This document shows positions 42,505 to 52,013 of a stretch of DNA of 64,000 nt, piece after piece. The translations under genes were made by a program, and so were the position numbers. Numbering within the stretch: the first letter of the stretch is position 1; each line of letters starts with the position of its first letter. The notes under the pieces are model-generated. The model did not search any database. It was not told the DNA's origin and saw only the letters and a program-made list of their open reading frames with translations. Source of the DNA: FEN-1139 sp038207155 (GTDB lineage Bacteria > Myxococcota_A > Polyangia > Polyangiales > Polyangiaceae); assembly GCA_038207155.1 (NCBI GenBank), contig JBBRAB010000001.1:186001-250000 (forward strand). The letters are read 5' to 3'.

Positions 42505-45500
42505 TTACCCAGGCAGCAGCTCACTGAGCGCTTCCCCGGCGCTCGGGACCAGTGAGCTGCGATCCTCGGGGCCTGAGCGCGCCTGGCCCGAGGCCGAAGC
42601 GAGAGCCACCAGGCGTTGCAGCAGTCCAGCATGCTCGACAGCCAGCGACGTGAGCTGCGGAAACGCGGCCGCCACGCCCGTCGCAAAGATGCTGGAACTC
42701 ATCGCGATGCCCCACCCGATCGGATCGAGCGGTCGACAACCAAAGAACTGGCTCAGGCCAGGGGTCTGAACGATCGTCGCGAGCAGCACGGTTGAACCGA
42801 CGCTCGTCGAGATGACCGGACGACTGAGGCCGCCAGACAGTAGGGTTTGGCCGAGTTGCGTACCAACCAGAGCCAGCAAACCCACCGTGCGCGCGCGTTC
42901 GGCGCTTCCGGTGAAGCGGGCCGCGGTCCACGCAACGCCCGCACCGAGGGACGTCACCACCGCGCGACCAGCGATCTCACGATTGAGGGCGCGTCCGAGG
43001 GACTCTTCCGGGCCCTCATTTGCAAGCTCATCGAGGCGCCTCGGATCGGGGGCCCGCAGCGCGATCGCCATGGCTGGCGCCACGTCCGTCAGGAGATTGA
43101 CGAGCAGAAGCTGTCTGGGGTTGAGCGGCGCAGAACCGTCGATCAGGCCGCCAAACAGCGTGAACCCAATCTCGCCAAGATTGCCGCCAACCAGGATCGA
43201 CACGGCGTCTCGAATCGACGACCACATCGCGCGTCCCTCGACGATCGCCTCGAGCAGGGTCTCGATGCGCTCGTCGGTCAACACGACGTCAGCTGCGCTG
43301 CGAGCGGCGGACGTGCTGCGCTCGCCGACTGCAATCCCAACGTTGGCGAGGCGGATGGCGGGAGCGTCGTTGGCGCCGTCGCCCACCATGGCCACGACGC
43401 GTCCGCGACGCTGTAGCGCGCGCACGATGCGCGCCTTCTGTGATGGAGTCACGCGTGCGAACACCGAGATCGACTCAATCATCAGATCGAGTTCGTCGTC
43501 CCCAAGTGCCAGCAGCTCGGCGCCCGTCATGGTGCGATAGCCACGCAGCATGCCAAGCTCGTTGGCGATCGACTCGGCCGTCCGGGGGTGATCCCCCGTG
43601 ATCATCACGGTTCGCACCCCGGCGCGTCCAATCCGCTCGAGCGCCTGCGCGGCGGTCGGTCGCACGGGATCCCGAAACGCAATGAATCCGAGCAGGGTCA
43701 GCTCGCGCGGATCCGAGAGCTCCACCCGTTCGCCGTCGGCGAGCGGACGCTCGGCCACCGCAATCACGCGCAGACCACGGCGCGCCAGACTGTCGACGAA
43801 CTGGCCGAGCTCTTCGCGGCGAACGACGTCGATCGGCTCGCGACAGCCGTCGAGCCACACTGAGGAGGAGCGACCGAGAACCACCTCCGGGGCGCCCTTG
43901 AGATCGACGCGCTCGCCTGAGGGCGTGCGTCCGAGCACCACGTGAAAGCCCCGACCTGCCTCGAAAGGCAGTTCCCCGCGACGCTCCCAGCCAGCGGCGT
44001 GAGTCGAGTCAGTCACGCCGAGACGCTGCGCCAGAGAGTGGAGCGCGGCATCGGTCGGATCATCGTGCGCCATCACGTAGCGCAGGTCCGGCGCCGCGCG
44101 TACCGCACTGGAAACAACGCGCTGCTCTTCGCCACCAAGCGCGTCGCTCGCGATCAACGCGTAGCCGCGCGACACGCCGGCTAGCGCAAGTTTGCCCTCA
44201 GTGACGGTCCCTGTCTTGTCGAAACAGAGCACATCGACGCGTCCGAGCGCCTCGATGCAACGCGCATTGCGGACGAGTGCCCCACGCTTAGAAAGGCGCC
44301 GGGCCGCTGCCAACTGTGCGGCCGTCGCGAGCACCGGCAGACCCTCGGGCACCGAGGCCACCGCGAGACTGACGCCTGCCGGAATCAAATGTTCGATCCG
44401 GCGACCGCGCAGCAAACCAGCCACCACCAGGCTCACGCCGGCCCCGAGCGCAACGGGTGCCGTCAAGTCGATCAACGACCGCAGTCGCTGCTCGACGCCA
44501 CTCGACTGGACGCCACGACGGGAAGCCATGCCTCCCCGTGCCACCTCGGTCTGATCGTCCACCGCGACCACGACTGCGGTCGCACGCCCCGCGGCCACGC
44601 TGGTGCCGGCGTAAAGCATCGACGCACGGTCCACGATCGACGATTCGAAGCTGGCCCCCGCCGAACGGGGTACCGGAAGCGACTCACCCGTCAAGCTCGA
44701 GGTATCCACCTCCAGCGACTCGGCGTAGAGGATACGACAATCGGCGGGAATGACCTCTCCGCTCGTCAGCACGACGATGTCGCCGGGCACAAGGTCACCC
44801 GCGTCGACCGAGCGCGTTCGTCCGTCACGGTGCACGTTCGCTTGGCGACGAGCAATCATTGACAGATCGCGAATGCGACGGTCGGTTCGGAAGCGCTGCA
44901 CTCCGCCAACACAAGCATTGAGCACGACCACGCCGCCAACCATCGCGGCATCCCCCATCGAGCCTGCGACCGCGGACAGACCCGCTCCGACGGCTAGTAG
45001 CGGTGCCAGGGGATTGAAGAGTTCGTCGGTGATCGCATCAAACAGCTCACCAGTGGCGGATTTTCCGCGTATTGGGACGCGGCGACGGCGCTGAGCCTCG
45101 ACCTCAGCCAGACCGAGCTCGGAGGTTCCAAGCCGACGCAGCACGCCGTGAGCGTCGAGCGCATGCCAAGGCGTGCGATCCCGCGGCGGCAACACGGGCT
45201 GGCGCGCTAGAGCGCGCGACGCGCGCACCCCGTTCATCATCGCTACGAGCGTGGCGGCGTTGACCACGCTCACAACACGTCCCGTGCTGAGTCGCACCAA
45301 ACCACCCGCCGACACCAGCGCGCCCATCGTGGCGGCTGCCAGTGCGATATTCACGCTCTGCTTTGCCACCTGGCGCGCAACGACACTCGCTTCGATCAGG
45401 AAGCGAACATCAGAGAGATCGTCTTTGCAGAGAATATGCGCGCCCCACGGAACCGTAACTCCCGTGCGCACGAGGCCAATACCACAATCGGAAACGGCCA

Positions 45501-46974
45501 AAGCGTCGGAGGCACAGGACGCAACCGTGCAGACGACGCGACCCTCGGCCTGCAGGCGACGAATCCCAGCAACGAGCTCAGCGCCAACGCCGAGCGCGCC
45601 ATCCGACTGAACCTGCGAGAGCACCGCAGGATCTCGCGACGAGACGATCACCGGCATGCCAGCCTTCTGGGCTGCCGCCACTAGTTCGTCCAGACCGGTG
45701 CGCGCGACGAGCTCGACGGCGGCGACCGCCACGCGAAGCTCACCGTCGAACAGCTGCATCACGAGTTCACCCGCCTGCAGCAGGCGCTCAGCGCTCGCCG
45801 ACAGCTCATCGCTGTCGTGCGAGGCCAGCCCGAGGGGTTCAAGTCGGAAGCGCTCATCAGCGCAGGCCTCAAGCAAGCGTTCAGCATCGAGCAGACGCGT
45901 CATGCGCGCCTTCAGCTCAGACTCGTCAAGTCCCGCAAGGACAGCGCAATCGCGCACAATGCAGCGATCGCGCGGCACGACGTCGCCTGCGAGCACCAAA
46001 CAATCGATCCGATCAAGGCGTCGCAGGGCCTCAGGATCGAGCACCAGGAGCTGCCGACTGGCGAGATTGCGACCAAGATCAGCGCTGAAGGCGTCGCGTC
46101 CGAGCCGCGCTGGCTTGGGGATCCCCCCGAACAGCGCAGAGGTGGCGCGATACAGACTGCGCGTCGTCAGGAGGCTAAAACCGAAGCCTGCGAGCGCCAC
46201 CATCCAGGCACGATCCGCATACTCCTCGATCGGTCCACGCGGGATCCGGGTCGGGCGCTGATCGGCTGGTGCAAGCAGCCATTCTCCCATCGGCTCAGCG
46301 GTGAGCTCCTGTTGTCGCGCCACCCAGACGTCGCGACGCGAGCGAGCTTCGCGGTAGAGCATCGCCTTATGGGATACGTCGACCAGTGACACCAGCGGGC
46401 GCTGGGCAGCCGCATTGCCCGCGGCGATCAAGACACTCATCACGAGATCGCCGCGCGCGGGCCCCAGTCGCTCGTCGATCGGGCGACGCAGTCGCGAGAA
46501 ACTCTTGGTCACCGTCAGGGCAGACACCAACCCACCACTGACGGTTGAGGCCGGAACCGGCGTGAGCTTGAGCGCGGCGCCGAGCAGCAGTCCGAGCGCG
46601 TCGGCACCCACTTCCAGCGCCAGAGCCAGCAGCGCGTCCTCGTCGGAAGGATGCTCGACGCGGTCCTGGCGAAAACAGGCGGCGGCGCAGCAGCCCGCAT
46701 GCTCGGCGCGTTCGATGGCGCGCTCAAGCGCAGGCGCCGAGCAGGTGCCCTCGCGGAAGGCGACCACCACGCGCCGGGTGTAGGGATTGAGCTCATACCA
46801 CTCGACTCCGTCAAAGGAGTCAAACTCCTGCTGGAGCGCCGCGCTGAGCGCGAGGAGCTCATCGGGCTCGAGGTGACGCAGCTCCAACTGAGCGCGAGTC
46901 GCACCAAACCAACAGCGGCGCTGACGACGTCCAAACAAGGACAGCACTTTGGAGAGCCGTACAGCGAGGGGCAT
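42505..46974 (-). CDS. Giant P-type cation-transporting ATPase with degenerate N-terminal half
   Basis: The product is 1489 residues from ATG 46974; typical P-type ATPases are 700-950. The C-terminal half (about 630-1489) is a complete P2-type pump with TGES (about 763-766), SVPEGLP in helix M4, the phosphorylation site DKTGTVT (Asp919), MITGDHPRTA and MVGDGANDAP (about 1197-1205). The N-terminal half repeats the same plan in decayed form. An HMA-like start and Cys pairs lead to membrane segments, where the DKTGT position has become LVLAGDVV (about 326-333). The hinge reads TVASCASDALAVSD (about 483-496) instead of GDGAND. Only the second half can be phosphorylated. The layout is like mycobacterial CtpI-type ATPases. 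The ion is not determined; PEGLP suggests Ca/Mg/Mn-like cations. Confidence 0.88.
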   Translation of the reverse strand: MPLAVRLSKVLSLFGRRQRRCWFGATRAQLELRHLEPDELLALSAALQQEFDSFDGVEWYELNPYTRRVVVAFREGTCSAPALERAIERAEHAGCCAAACFRQDRVEHPSDEDALLALALEVGADALGLLLGAALKLTPVPASTVSGGLVSALTVTKSFSRLRRPIDERLGPARGDLVMSVLIAAGNAAAQRPLVSLVDVSHKAMLYREARSRRDVWVARQQELTAEPMGEWLLAPADQRPTRIPRGPIEEYADRAWMVALAGFGFSLLTTRSLYRATSALFGGIPKPARLGRDAFSADLGRNLASRQLLVLDPEALRRLDRIDCLVLAGDVVPRDRCIVRDCAVLAGLDESELKARMTRLLDAERLLEACADERFRLEPLGLASHDSDELSASAERLLQAGELVMQLFDGELRVAVAAVELVARTGLDELVAAAQKAGMPVIVSSRDPAVLSQVQSDGALGVGAELVAGIRRLQAEGRVVCTVASCASDALAVSDCGIGLVRTGVTVPWGAHILCKDDLSDVRFLIEASVVARQVAKQSVNIALAAATMGALVSAGGLVRLSTGRVVSVVNAATLVAMMNGVRASRALARQPVLPPRDRTPWHALDAHGVLRRLGTSELGLAEVEAQRRRRVPIRGKSATGELFDAITDELFNPLAPLLAVGAGLSAVAGSMGDAAMVGGVVVLNACVGGVQRFRTDRRIRDLSMIARRQANVHRDGRTRSVDAGDLVPGDIVVLTSGEVIPADCRILYAESLEVDTSSLTGESLPVPRSAGASFESSIVDRASMLYAGTSVAAGRATAVVVAVDDQTEVARGGMASRRGVQSSGVEQRLRSLIDLTAPVALGAGVSLVVAGLLRGRRIEHLIPAGVSLAVASVPEGLPVLATAAQLAAARRLSKRGALVRNARCIEALGRVDVLCFDKTGTVTEGKLALAGVSRGYALIASDALGGEEQRVVSSAVRAAPDLRYVMAHDDPTDAALHSLAQRLGVTDSTHAAGWERRGELPFEAGRGFHVVLGRTPSGERVDLKGAPEVVLGRSSSVWLDGCREPIDVVRREELGQFVDSLARRGLRVIAVAERPLADGERVELSDPRELTLLGFIAFRDPVRPTAAQALERIGRAGVRTVMITGDHPRTAESIANELGMLRGYRTMTGAELLALGDDELDLMIESISVFARVTPSQKARIVRALQRRGRVVAMVGDGANDAPAIRLANVGIAVGERSTSAARSAADVVLTDERIETLLEAIVEGRAMWSSIRDAVSILVGGNLGEIGFTLFGGLIDGSAPLNPRQLLLVNLLTDVAPAMAIALRAPDPRRLDELANEGPEESLGRALNREIAGRAVVTSLGAGVAWTAARFTGSAERARTVGLLALVGTQLGQTLLSGGLSRPVISTSVGSTVLLATIVQTPGLSQFFGCRPLDPIGWGIAMSSSIFATGVAAAFPQLTSLAVEHAGLLQRLVALASASGQARSGPEDRSSLVPSAGEALSELLPG

Positions 46975-47135
46975 CGTTGCCCCGGGTTTTGGCACAACGC
47001 CGGGCCCGTTGTAAGCAGTCACCCTCCCGGATTCCTTGTTCCAACGGATCTGGCGCAATTCCCACAACCTGGCGGGCTCATCAGGCCAATGGGCCGCCCT
47101 TAAGCAGCGGGGTCATCCCGCCGTTGACCTGTCCT

Positions 47136-47990
47136 GTGAAGCGCGCCTGCCTCTATGGCTTGATGACCGCCGCCCTGTTGGGGTCGGCGTGGTACCGCGC
47201 TGGACGGGCCCAAGCGAGCGTCGATATGGCCACGAACGGGGCCGCGGCGGGCGCCACTTGGACGGGGGACGAACTCACCCTGGAAGTGGATGACAGCTAC
47301 CTCGCATTGCCCTCAGCAGAAGCAAGTTTGAACGCGGCCCTGGCGGCCTGGCGCGACGCCGTGCCCGAGCTGCCCATCGTGCGCGTGGTCACAAGCCAGC
47401 TCGATGCCGTCGGATACCACGCGGGCGCCGCCAACCACAACACCCTGCGCTTTGCCCCAGAGGGTGAGCCGCGCGCCAAAGGCGCCCTGGCGATCACCAT
47501 GGTGTCGGCCGAAACTGACGCCGCTCACCTGGTCGACGCGGATATCGTGATCAATGGACTCCATCGGTTCGGCAATTCAGGCGAGCTCAAGGGGATCCGC
47601 GGCGCCAAGTCTTCTGCCGGCTATTACGATCTTCAAAATGTGCTCACCCACGAGCTTGGGCACTGGTTTGGACTCGACGAAGACTACGACGACGCGTCCG
47701 CGACGATGTACGCCTACGTTGATCCTGGGGAAACTACCAAGCGCGATCTCGCACCGCGAGATATTCAGAGGACCAATGAGCTCTATTCGCAGCGGGAGCC
47801 GGCAACTCAGCCAGCGCTCACCTGCTCGATGAGTCCGGCGGTCGCCCCACTCGGGCAGGCGCAAACCATCGTCTCGGTGACAGCAGCGTTGGCCCTATTC
47901 GTCATCGCGGGCGTCGTGCGACGCCGCGCACAAGTACCGATCGCAGTCGTGTCGTGCCCGAGGTATTACGGGCGGAGGTTCAGGAAATGA
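47136..47990 (+). CDS. Secreted matrixin-like zinc metalloprotease with C-terminal membrane anchor
   Basis: The protein is 284 residues from the GTG at 47136, which gives the signal peptide KRACLYGLMTAALLGSA then RAQA. A TTG at 47124 and longer starts are possible. The catalytic site HELGHWFGLDED (about 172-183) is the HExxHxxGxxD/H zinc motif of metzincins. A methionine about 12 residues further (ATMYAY) would be the Met-turn. Before the C-terminus lies a hydrophobic helix followed by Arg residues (FVIAGVVRRRAQ), so the mature protein is probably held in the membrane facing out. The upstream QNVLT helix carries the first His ligands. It ends in an ATGA overlap with the PilZ gene, so the two are coupled. 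Confidence 0.83.
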   Translation: MKRACLYGLMTAALLGSAWYRAGRAQASVDMATNGAAAGATWTGDELTLEVDDSYLALPSAEASLNAALAAWRDAVPELPIVRVVTSQLDAVGYHAGAANHNTLRFAPEGEPRAKGALAITMVSAETDAAHLVDADIVINGLHRFGNSGELKGIRGAKSSAGYYDLQNVLTHELGHWFGLDEDYDDASATMYAYVDPGETTKRDLAPRDIQRTNELYSQREPATQPALTCSMSPAVAPLGQAQTIVSVTAALALFVIAGVVRRRAQVPIAVVSCPRYYGRRFRK

Positions 47991-48454
47991 TCCAAGCGAA
48001 GAATTCCGGGCAGGCTTCGACGTCCAGAGAGGACAGCTCGGAGGCGCAGTTCACGACGATTCAGCAATCCCCGCCTGGAACTAGCCAAGCGCCGCTCTCC
48101 CAGCGCTCCGTGCGGCGTGAGCACGCACGCTACAAAGTCGAGCTCGATGTGAGCCTCGGCAGCGAACACAATTTCTACGCAGGCTTCGTCGAGAACATGT
48201 CGGCGGGCGGCGTGTTCATCGCGACCCACATGATCAAAAAGTGTGGAGAAATCGTGGATGTTTCGATTCGCGTTCCCAACTCGGTCCACGTGGTTCGAGG
48301 CATCGGTGAGGTGCGCTGGGTCAGGGAATTCTCGGAGCGCAGCAACGTCCCGCCCGGGATCGGCATCCGCTTCATCGAGCTTGAGCCCGGCTCGCAAGAA
48401 GCGATTCAAGAATTCCTGGCCCGCCGGGAACCGATGTTCTTTGACGAGGAGTAG
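47987..48454 (+). CDS. Stand-alone PilZ domain protein (c-di-GMP-binding type)
   Basis: This 155-residue protein has a polar N-terminal tail (about 1-45) and one PilZ barrel. RxxxR is present as RREHARYK, NxSxxG as NMSAGG, and the closing strand as PPGIGIRF. It resembles the protein at 9299-9688 and is likely a paralogue of the same myxobacterial PilZ type. ATG at 47987 has a GGAGG site nine bases upstream inside the protease gene, with whose stop it overlaps. A GTG at 47954 in the same frame is less likely. The coupling suggests that the secreted protease and a c-di-GMP effector are made together. Confidence 0.86.
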   Translation: MIQAKNSGQASTSREDSSEAQFTTIQQSPPGTSQAPLSQRSVRREHARYKVELDVSLGSEHNFYAGFVENMSAGGVFIATHMIKKCGEIVDVSIRVPNSVHVVRGIGEVRWVREFSERSNVPPGIGIRFIELEPGSQEAIQEFLARREPMFFDEE

Positions 48455-48469
48455 CCTCCGCTCTCGATG

Positions 48470-48508
48470 AGCAAGCGGGAGGGCGGCCGCGGTCACCCTC
48501 CCGTTGCT
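48470..48508 (+). terminator. Hairpin between convergent PilZ and SseB-like genes
   Basis: The arm AGCAAGCGGGAGGG (48470-48483) pairs with CCCTCCCGTTGCT (48496-48508), with one bulged G and a GC-rich loop. Only a weak ATTTC follows. It lies just before the convergent stop at 48512. Confidence 0.6.
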
Positions 48509-48511
48509 ATT

Positions 48512-49306
48512 TCAGCTGGGGTCAGCGCCTTCCGTAAAGACCAGATCGAGGTATCCAGGCGGGGGAAGTTTGCCTTCCACGGCAGCAAACAGGGCCTGAG
48601 CCAGGCTGGATGGCTCAAACTCCCCTGGACCGAGCTCGACCGTCAGGGTCAGGTGCGGCTCCAGATCGCGCTCGGCGTCGAAGGTCTGAGCCAGTCGAAA
48701 GCCGCTCACGCAGGGCTCAGTCGCCAAGACCCCCTGGATGGCCGCTTGAAGCGGCTCGGACGGAGGCTCACTGAGTTCACTCGTGAGACCTTGGCTCTCG
48801 CCATCCGCCGGCAGCGCTTCAACGTACCCGACGAGCGGAATGGCGACCTCGCGGAGTAAACTCGAGAGCTCGCTTCGACTGAGCGCCAGCTCGCTCTCAG
48901 ACATCACGTCGAGCACCAATTGCTGGATGCTGCGGTCGTCCATCATCTGCAATGCCAGCTTGAGCGCGGTGCGCATCGGAAAGGTGGCGAATGCCAGTGG
49001 ACCATCATCGGTACACCACTGAAAATGCTCCCCCGCCGACTCCAGGACTTCGAGCTTGGAAAACAGCGGAACCACGCCCTGCCCGTCTCCGTCCGACAGG
49101 AGTTGGGGAACGAGATGAACCTCAGCGTTGGGCGTCACCTGTTGTCCCTCGGGGATCCCCTCGGGCGCCGTGAGCAGCGGAATGTAGAGCTCACTCTGAT
49201 CGAGCAAGTCGATCAACGGAGCAACGTCGGAACGGAACCCACGCTGCGCGCGCTTGAGCGCAGCGGTGAGCGGAGATTCTTCGGGCGCGGGAGAGTCGGT
49301 CGGCAT
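48512..49306 (-). CDS. SseB-like protein of unknown role
   Basis: This 264-residue cytoplasmic acidic protein has a first domain (about 10-150) with the SseB-type strand VPLFSKLEVLESAGEHFQW. A second domain (about 190-260) has strands LEPHLTLTVELGPGE and YLDLVFTEGADP. SseB-family proteins have an N- and a C-terminal domain of this kind. They are often called enhanced-serine-sensitivity proteins, but their biochemical role is unclear. It is a single gene, convergent with the PilZ gene and upstream of the envelope operon. Confidence 0.7.
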   Translation of the reverse strand: MPTDSPAPEESPLTAALKRAQRGFRSDVAPLIDLLDQSELYIPLLTAPEGIPEGQQVTPNAEVHLVPQLLSDGDGQGVVPLFSKLEVLESAGEHFQWCTDDGPLAFATFPMRTALKLALQMMDDRSIQQLVLDVMSESELALSRSELSSLLREVAIPLVGYVEALPADGESQGLTSELSEPPSEPLQAAIQGVLATEPCVSGFRLAQTFDAERDLEPHLTLTVELGPGEFEPSSLAQALFAAVEGKLPPPGYLDLVFTEGADPS

Positions 49307-49378
49307 CGCGCCCGAGTCTAGTGCGCGAGAACCGAGTCGGCAGCGGGTGGGGCGTTTATTGACGCCGCCGAGGGCCGC

Positions 49379-51268
49379 CTAGAGCCAGGGATTGATTCCG
49401 GTCTCGAGACTCGGTCGCTTCATGCCCTGCGAAACGCGCCGTGCGGCGAGCAGGAGCGTGGTGACGGTCAGGGCGAGCAATACCGCCGGCACGACCGACT
49501 CAAGCCAGCCAAGCGCCCAACGACGGGCCCCGAGCGACCAGAAGGCCACCGCGACCACTCCGAGCACCCCGAGGCCGAGCCCACGACGCAAAAACCACTG
49601 GCTCGACTGGTGAAGCCCGATGCCCCCAATGGTCCAGCGCAGCAGACCGATCAGCGTGATCAACGACCATGTCTTGAGTCCGAGCACCGCGGCGCCAACC
49701 ACCTGCCAGGCCAAGCTCGACGATTGGGTCGTCGGGGCCACGCCCGGAACCCACCAACCTCCGAACAGGATCAGCACGAGAAAGACTGCCTGCAGCCAGA
49801 GGTGAACGGAGCCAACGAGGAAGCCCACCGCCTCAAGCGCGGGATGGAGCTTCGGTCGAAGCAGCTCGGCCTGCATCGACTCAGCCGCAACACCGGGAGC
49901 ACATGGGCCTAGCACCTGGGGCACCAGAGCAGCCACCGCCAGCAAGGTGAGCAACAACAGCGCAGGATCGTGGAACGCGAGCCATTGATGCGGCAGAGCA
50001 CCCTGGGCGTGAGCAACGTCGTCAGTCCGCAGTCCGTGAACGACCGAGACAACGGCGACGAACGCCGCCAAGAGCGGCAGTTGATGCAGCAGGGCGCGCC
50101 CCGCATGCGCCAGGCCATGCAGTAGCCCGCGCCGCCCCGGCCGTACGCCAAGCAGCAGCGCACCGAGGGCCACGGCCACCGTTGTCGCGAACCACGCGAG
50201 AGGCAGATCGAGCTCGCTCGAGATGATGTTGACGCGCAGTCCGAGCATCGCAATGAGGGCGCTCAGGGCCACGAACGTCAACCAGGTCAGCAGCCGCGCG
50301 AAGGCATGCTCGGGCAAGCGATCCTCCAGCATGCCCGCACGCAGACTCTTCCATAGCTGCAGCCCCTTGCGCTCGGCGATGTGGCGCGCCGACTGTCCCT
50401 TGAGTCTGACGACCAAGGAACGCTCGAGCGCGCGCAGGGGGCCGAAAGCTCCATAGACGACGAGCAACAGACAACCCATCGCCAGCAGGGCGATCGTCAC
50501 CGCAGGAGCCAATACCCCGGGAGCAACCGCGCGAAAGCCCTGAACGTCGAGCTCGCGCAGGATGGGCGTCGGCGACTCGCCGCGCCGAAATGCCAAGCGC
50601 GCCTGGGGGGAAGCTGAGCTCGGCAAGATGTCGCCCGCGGATTTGACGGTCACCCCATCGAAATCAACGATGCGATCGCCTGCGAGTAGTCCAGCCGCTG
50701 CGGCGCGCCCGCTCGCACGCGCGACGACGCAGCAATCCCCGCCGCTGCCGTCGTTCAGGCTAAGCCCCAGAAATGCCAGCGACTGACGAGCCTCCTCGTC
50801 GCGCTGTCGCTGCAGCTCGGGACTCGGCAACGCCGGTTCCACGTCGAGCACAACATCCTCAATCACTCCCGTCACCGGCGGTGCGCCTGGATTGCGAGGA
50901 GAAAAAGCGGTCATGATTTGACCGCGGAACGTGGTGTGAATGCCCCGATCTCCCTCGCCGCAGAACGCGCGCGAGAGCTCTTCGGTGACGGTCAGCGCGA
51001 TCGAGCGGGCCGTGGTCGACTGGGTGCGCGCCACGATCTCGACGTCTCGTTCCGGGGCCCTGCCCGGCCGGAGCAGATCCCCGCGAAACACGATCCGAGC
51101 GGGCTTGCCCTCAGGAAAGCCCTCGCCGGCCAGCTCGAGCGGGTCGCCAGGACCAAACGCGCGCGGACTGACCCCAGAAACCCGCAAAAGGTGCTGCATC
51201 GGACGCGACGACTCACACGAGATCGCCCCGAGGGTAAGAATCATTAGCGCGAGGAAGCGCTGGCGCAT
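49379..51268 (-). CDS. PDZ-domain lipoprotein with NuoH-like membrane domain
   Basis: This 629-residue protein starts with a lipobox (MILTLGAISC, Cys about 18) and has a beta-rich N-domain (about 25-150). A PDZ domain (about 165-250; AAAAGLLAGDRIVDFDGVTV in the peptide groove) follows, then about eight transmembrane segments. The segment from HQLPLLAAFVAVVSVVHGL to VFLVLILFGGW and then LIGLLRWTIGGIGLHQSSQW follows the order of complex I subunit NuoH. This includes the acidic loop after a WLAFHDP turn and the FGGW turn. The usual quinone-site charges are thinned out, so respiration is unlikely. It may be a NuoH-derived membrane scaffold. It is the last gene of the envelope operon. Confidence 0.72.
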   Translation of the reverse strand: MRQRFLALMILTLGAISCESSRPMQHLLRVSGVSPRAFGPGDPLELAGEGFPEGKPARIVFRGDLLRPGRAPERDVEIVARTQSTTARSIALTVTEELSRAFCGEGDRGIHTTFRGQIMTAFSPRNPGAPPVTGVIEDVVLDVEPALPSPELQRQRDEEARQSLAFLGLSLNDGSGGDCCVVARASGRAAAAGLLAGDRIVDFDGVTVKSAGDILPSSASPQARLAFRRGESPTPILRELDVQGFRAVAPGVLAPAVTIALLAMGCLLLVVYGAFGPLRALERSLVVRLKGQSARHIAERKGLQLWKSLRAGMLEDRLPEHAFARLLTWLTFVALSALIAMLGLRVNIISSELDLPLAWFATTVAVALGALLLGVRPGRRGLLHGLAHAGRALLHQLPLLAAFVAVVSVVHGLRTDDVAHAQGALPHQWLAFHDPALLLLTLLAVAALVPQVLGPCAPGVAAESMQAELLRPKLHPALEAVGFLVGSVHLWLQAVFLVLILFGGWWVPGVAPTTQSSSLAWQVVGAAVLGLKTWSLITLIGLLRWTIGGIGLHQSSQWFLRRGLGLGVLGVVAVAFWSLGARRWALGWLESVVPAVLLALTVTTLLLAARRVSQGMKRPSLETGINPWL

Positions 51269-51317
51269 GCTCCCCCATACCGCCACCCCCTCGGTTTGGG
51301 CGAGTTCTTGGCCAGGG

Positions 51318-52013
51318 TTACTGGGCGTAGCCCCAGGCAGCGAAGGTCGAGCGCAGCCCCGAGCCCGCCGCATAGCCACTGGCAGCGAGCGGGGGCAGGG
51401 CGAACAGGAAGGCCCCGCGGTCCCGCCGGGCGTTCACGCAGGGCGCAGCGCCGCTGTTGGGTAGGCTCGGCGTGGGCACGATCAGCTTTCCGTTCACGAG
51501 ACTCACCGTCGAGCTGGGCAAGCCTTCCGTACCCAGAAAGAGTCGCTCCGCCCCCAGGGCTTGGCCGTCGCTCGTGAGCGCAAGCCTCAGCGCCCCGCGC
51601 TCGCGCCGCACCCAAGACCAGCCTCCCGGCCCAGCCCCAAGGACACAACTCACTTGAAGGGAGCCGCTCGTTAACTGCCGCGCCGCGGGCGCTCGGCAGT
51701 CGCCCCAGGGACGCCCGAGAAACAGCGGGCCGTCGGACTCCAGCTGAGCCTGAACTGCGGCTCCCGGTCTGCCCGCAAAGGCGATCACCCAGCGCGCAGG
51801 ATCCCCGCGCAGCTCCGGGCGCGTTGAGACCATGACCCGCTCCATGAGCAGCGCGAGCAGTCCGTCCCGTCGCTCACGCTGCTCGGGCAGCGCCTCCAGA
51901 TTCGTCAGTTCGCCCGGATCGTCGCTCAGATGATAGAGCTCGGTTTCGACCCGAGTCCGCACCCCAATTGGAACCCCTCGGCGCTGATACGCTCTGAGCT
52001 GGCGCTCGAACAT
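51318..52013 (-). CDS. C-terminal part of the preceding sulfatase, in the -1 frame
   Basis: This open frame of about 231 residues begins MFERQLRAYQRRGVP and soon reaches VETELYHLSDDPGELTNLEA. That is the ELYDL-x-DPGE-xNL tail found at the C-terminus of sulfatases. A further domain of about 150 strand-rich residues follows. The frame is one base behind the sulfatase frame and is open only from 52088 downward, after a stop at 52089-52091. It therefore reads as the displaced C-terminus of the gene upstream. A single-base deletion, a sequencing error or a programmed -1 shift between 52091 and 51926 would all fit. Read as one gene it would be about 820 residues. Confidence 0.7.
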   Translation of the reverse strand: MFERQLRAYQRRGVPIGVRTRVETELYHLSDDPGELTNLEALPEQRERRDGLLALLMERVMVSTRPELRGDPARWVIAFAGRPGAAVQAQLESDGPLFLGRPWGDCRAPAARQLTSGSLQVSCVLGAGPGGWSWVRRERGALRLALTSDGQALGAERLFLGTEGLPSSTVSLVNGKLIVPTPSLPNSGAAPCVNARRDRGAFLFALPPLAASGYAAGSGLRSTFAAWGYAQ

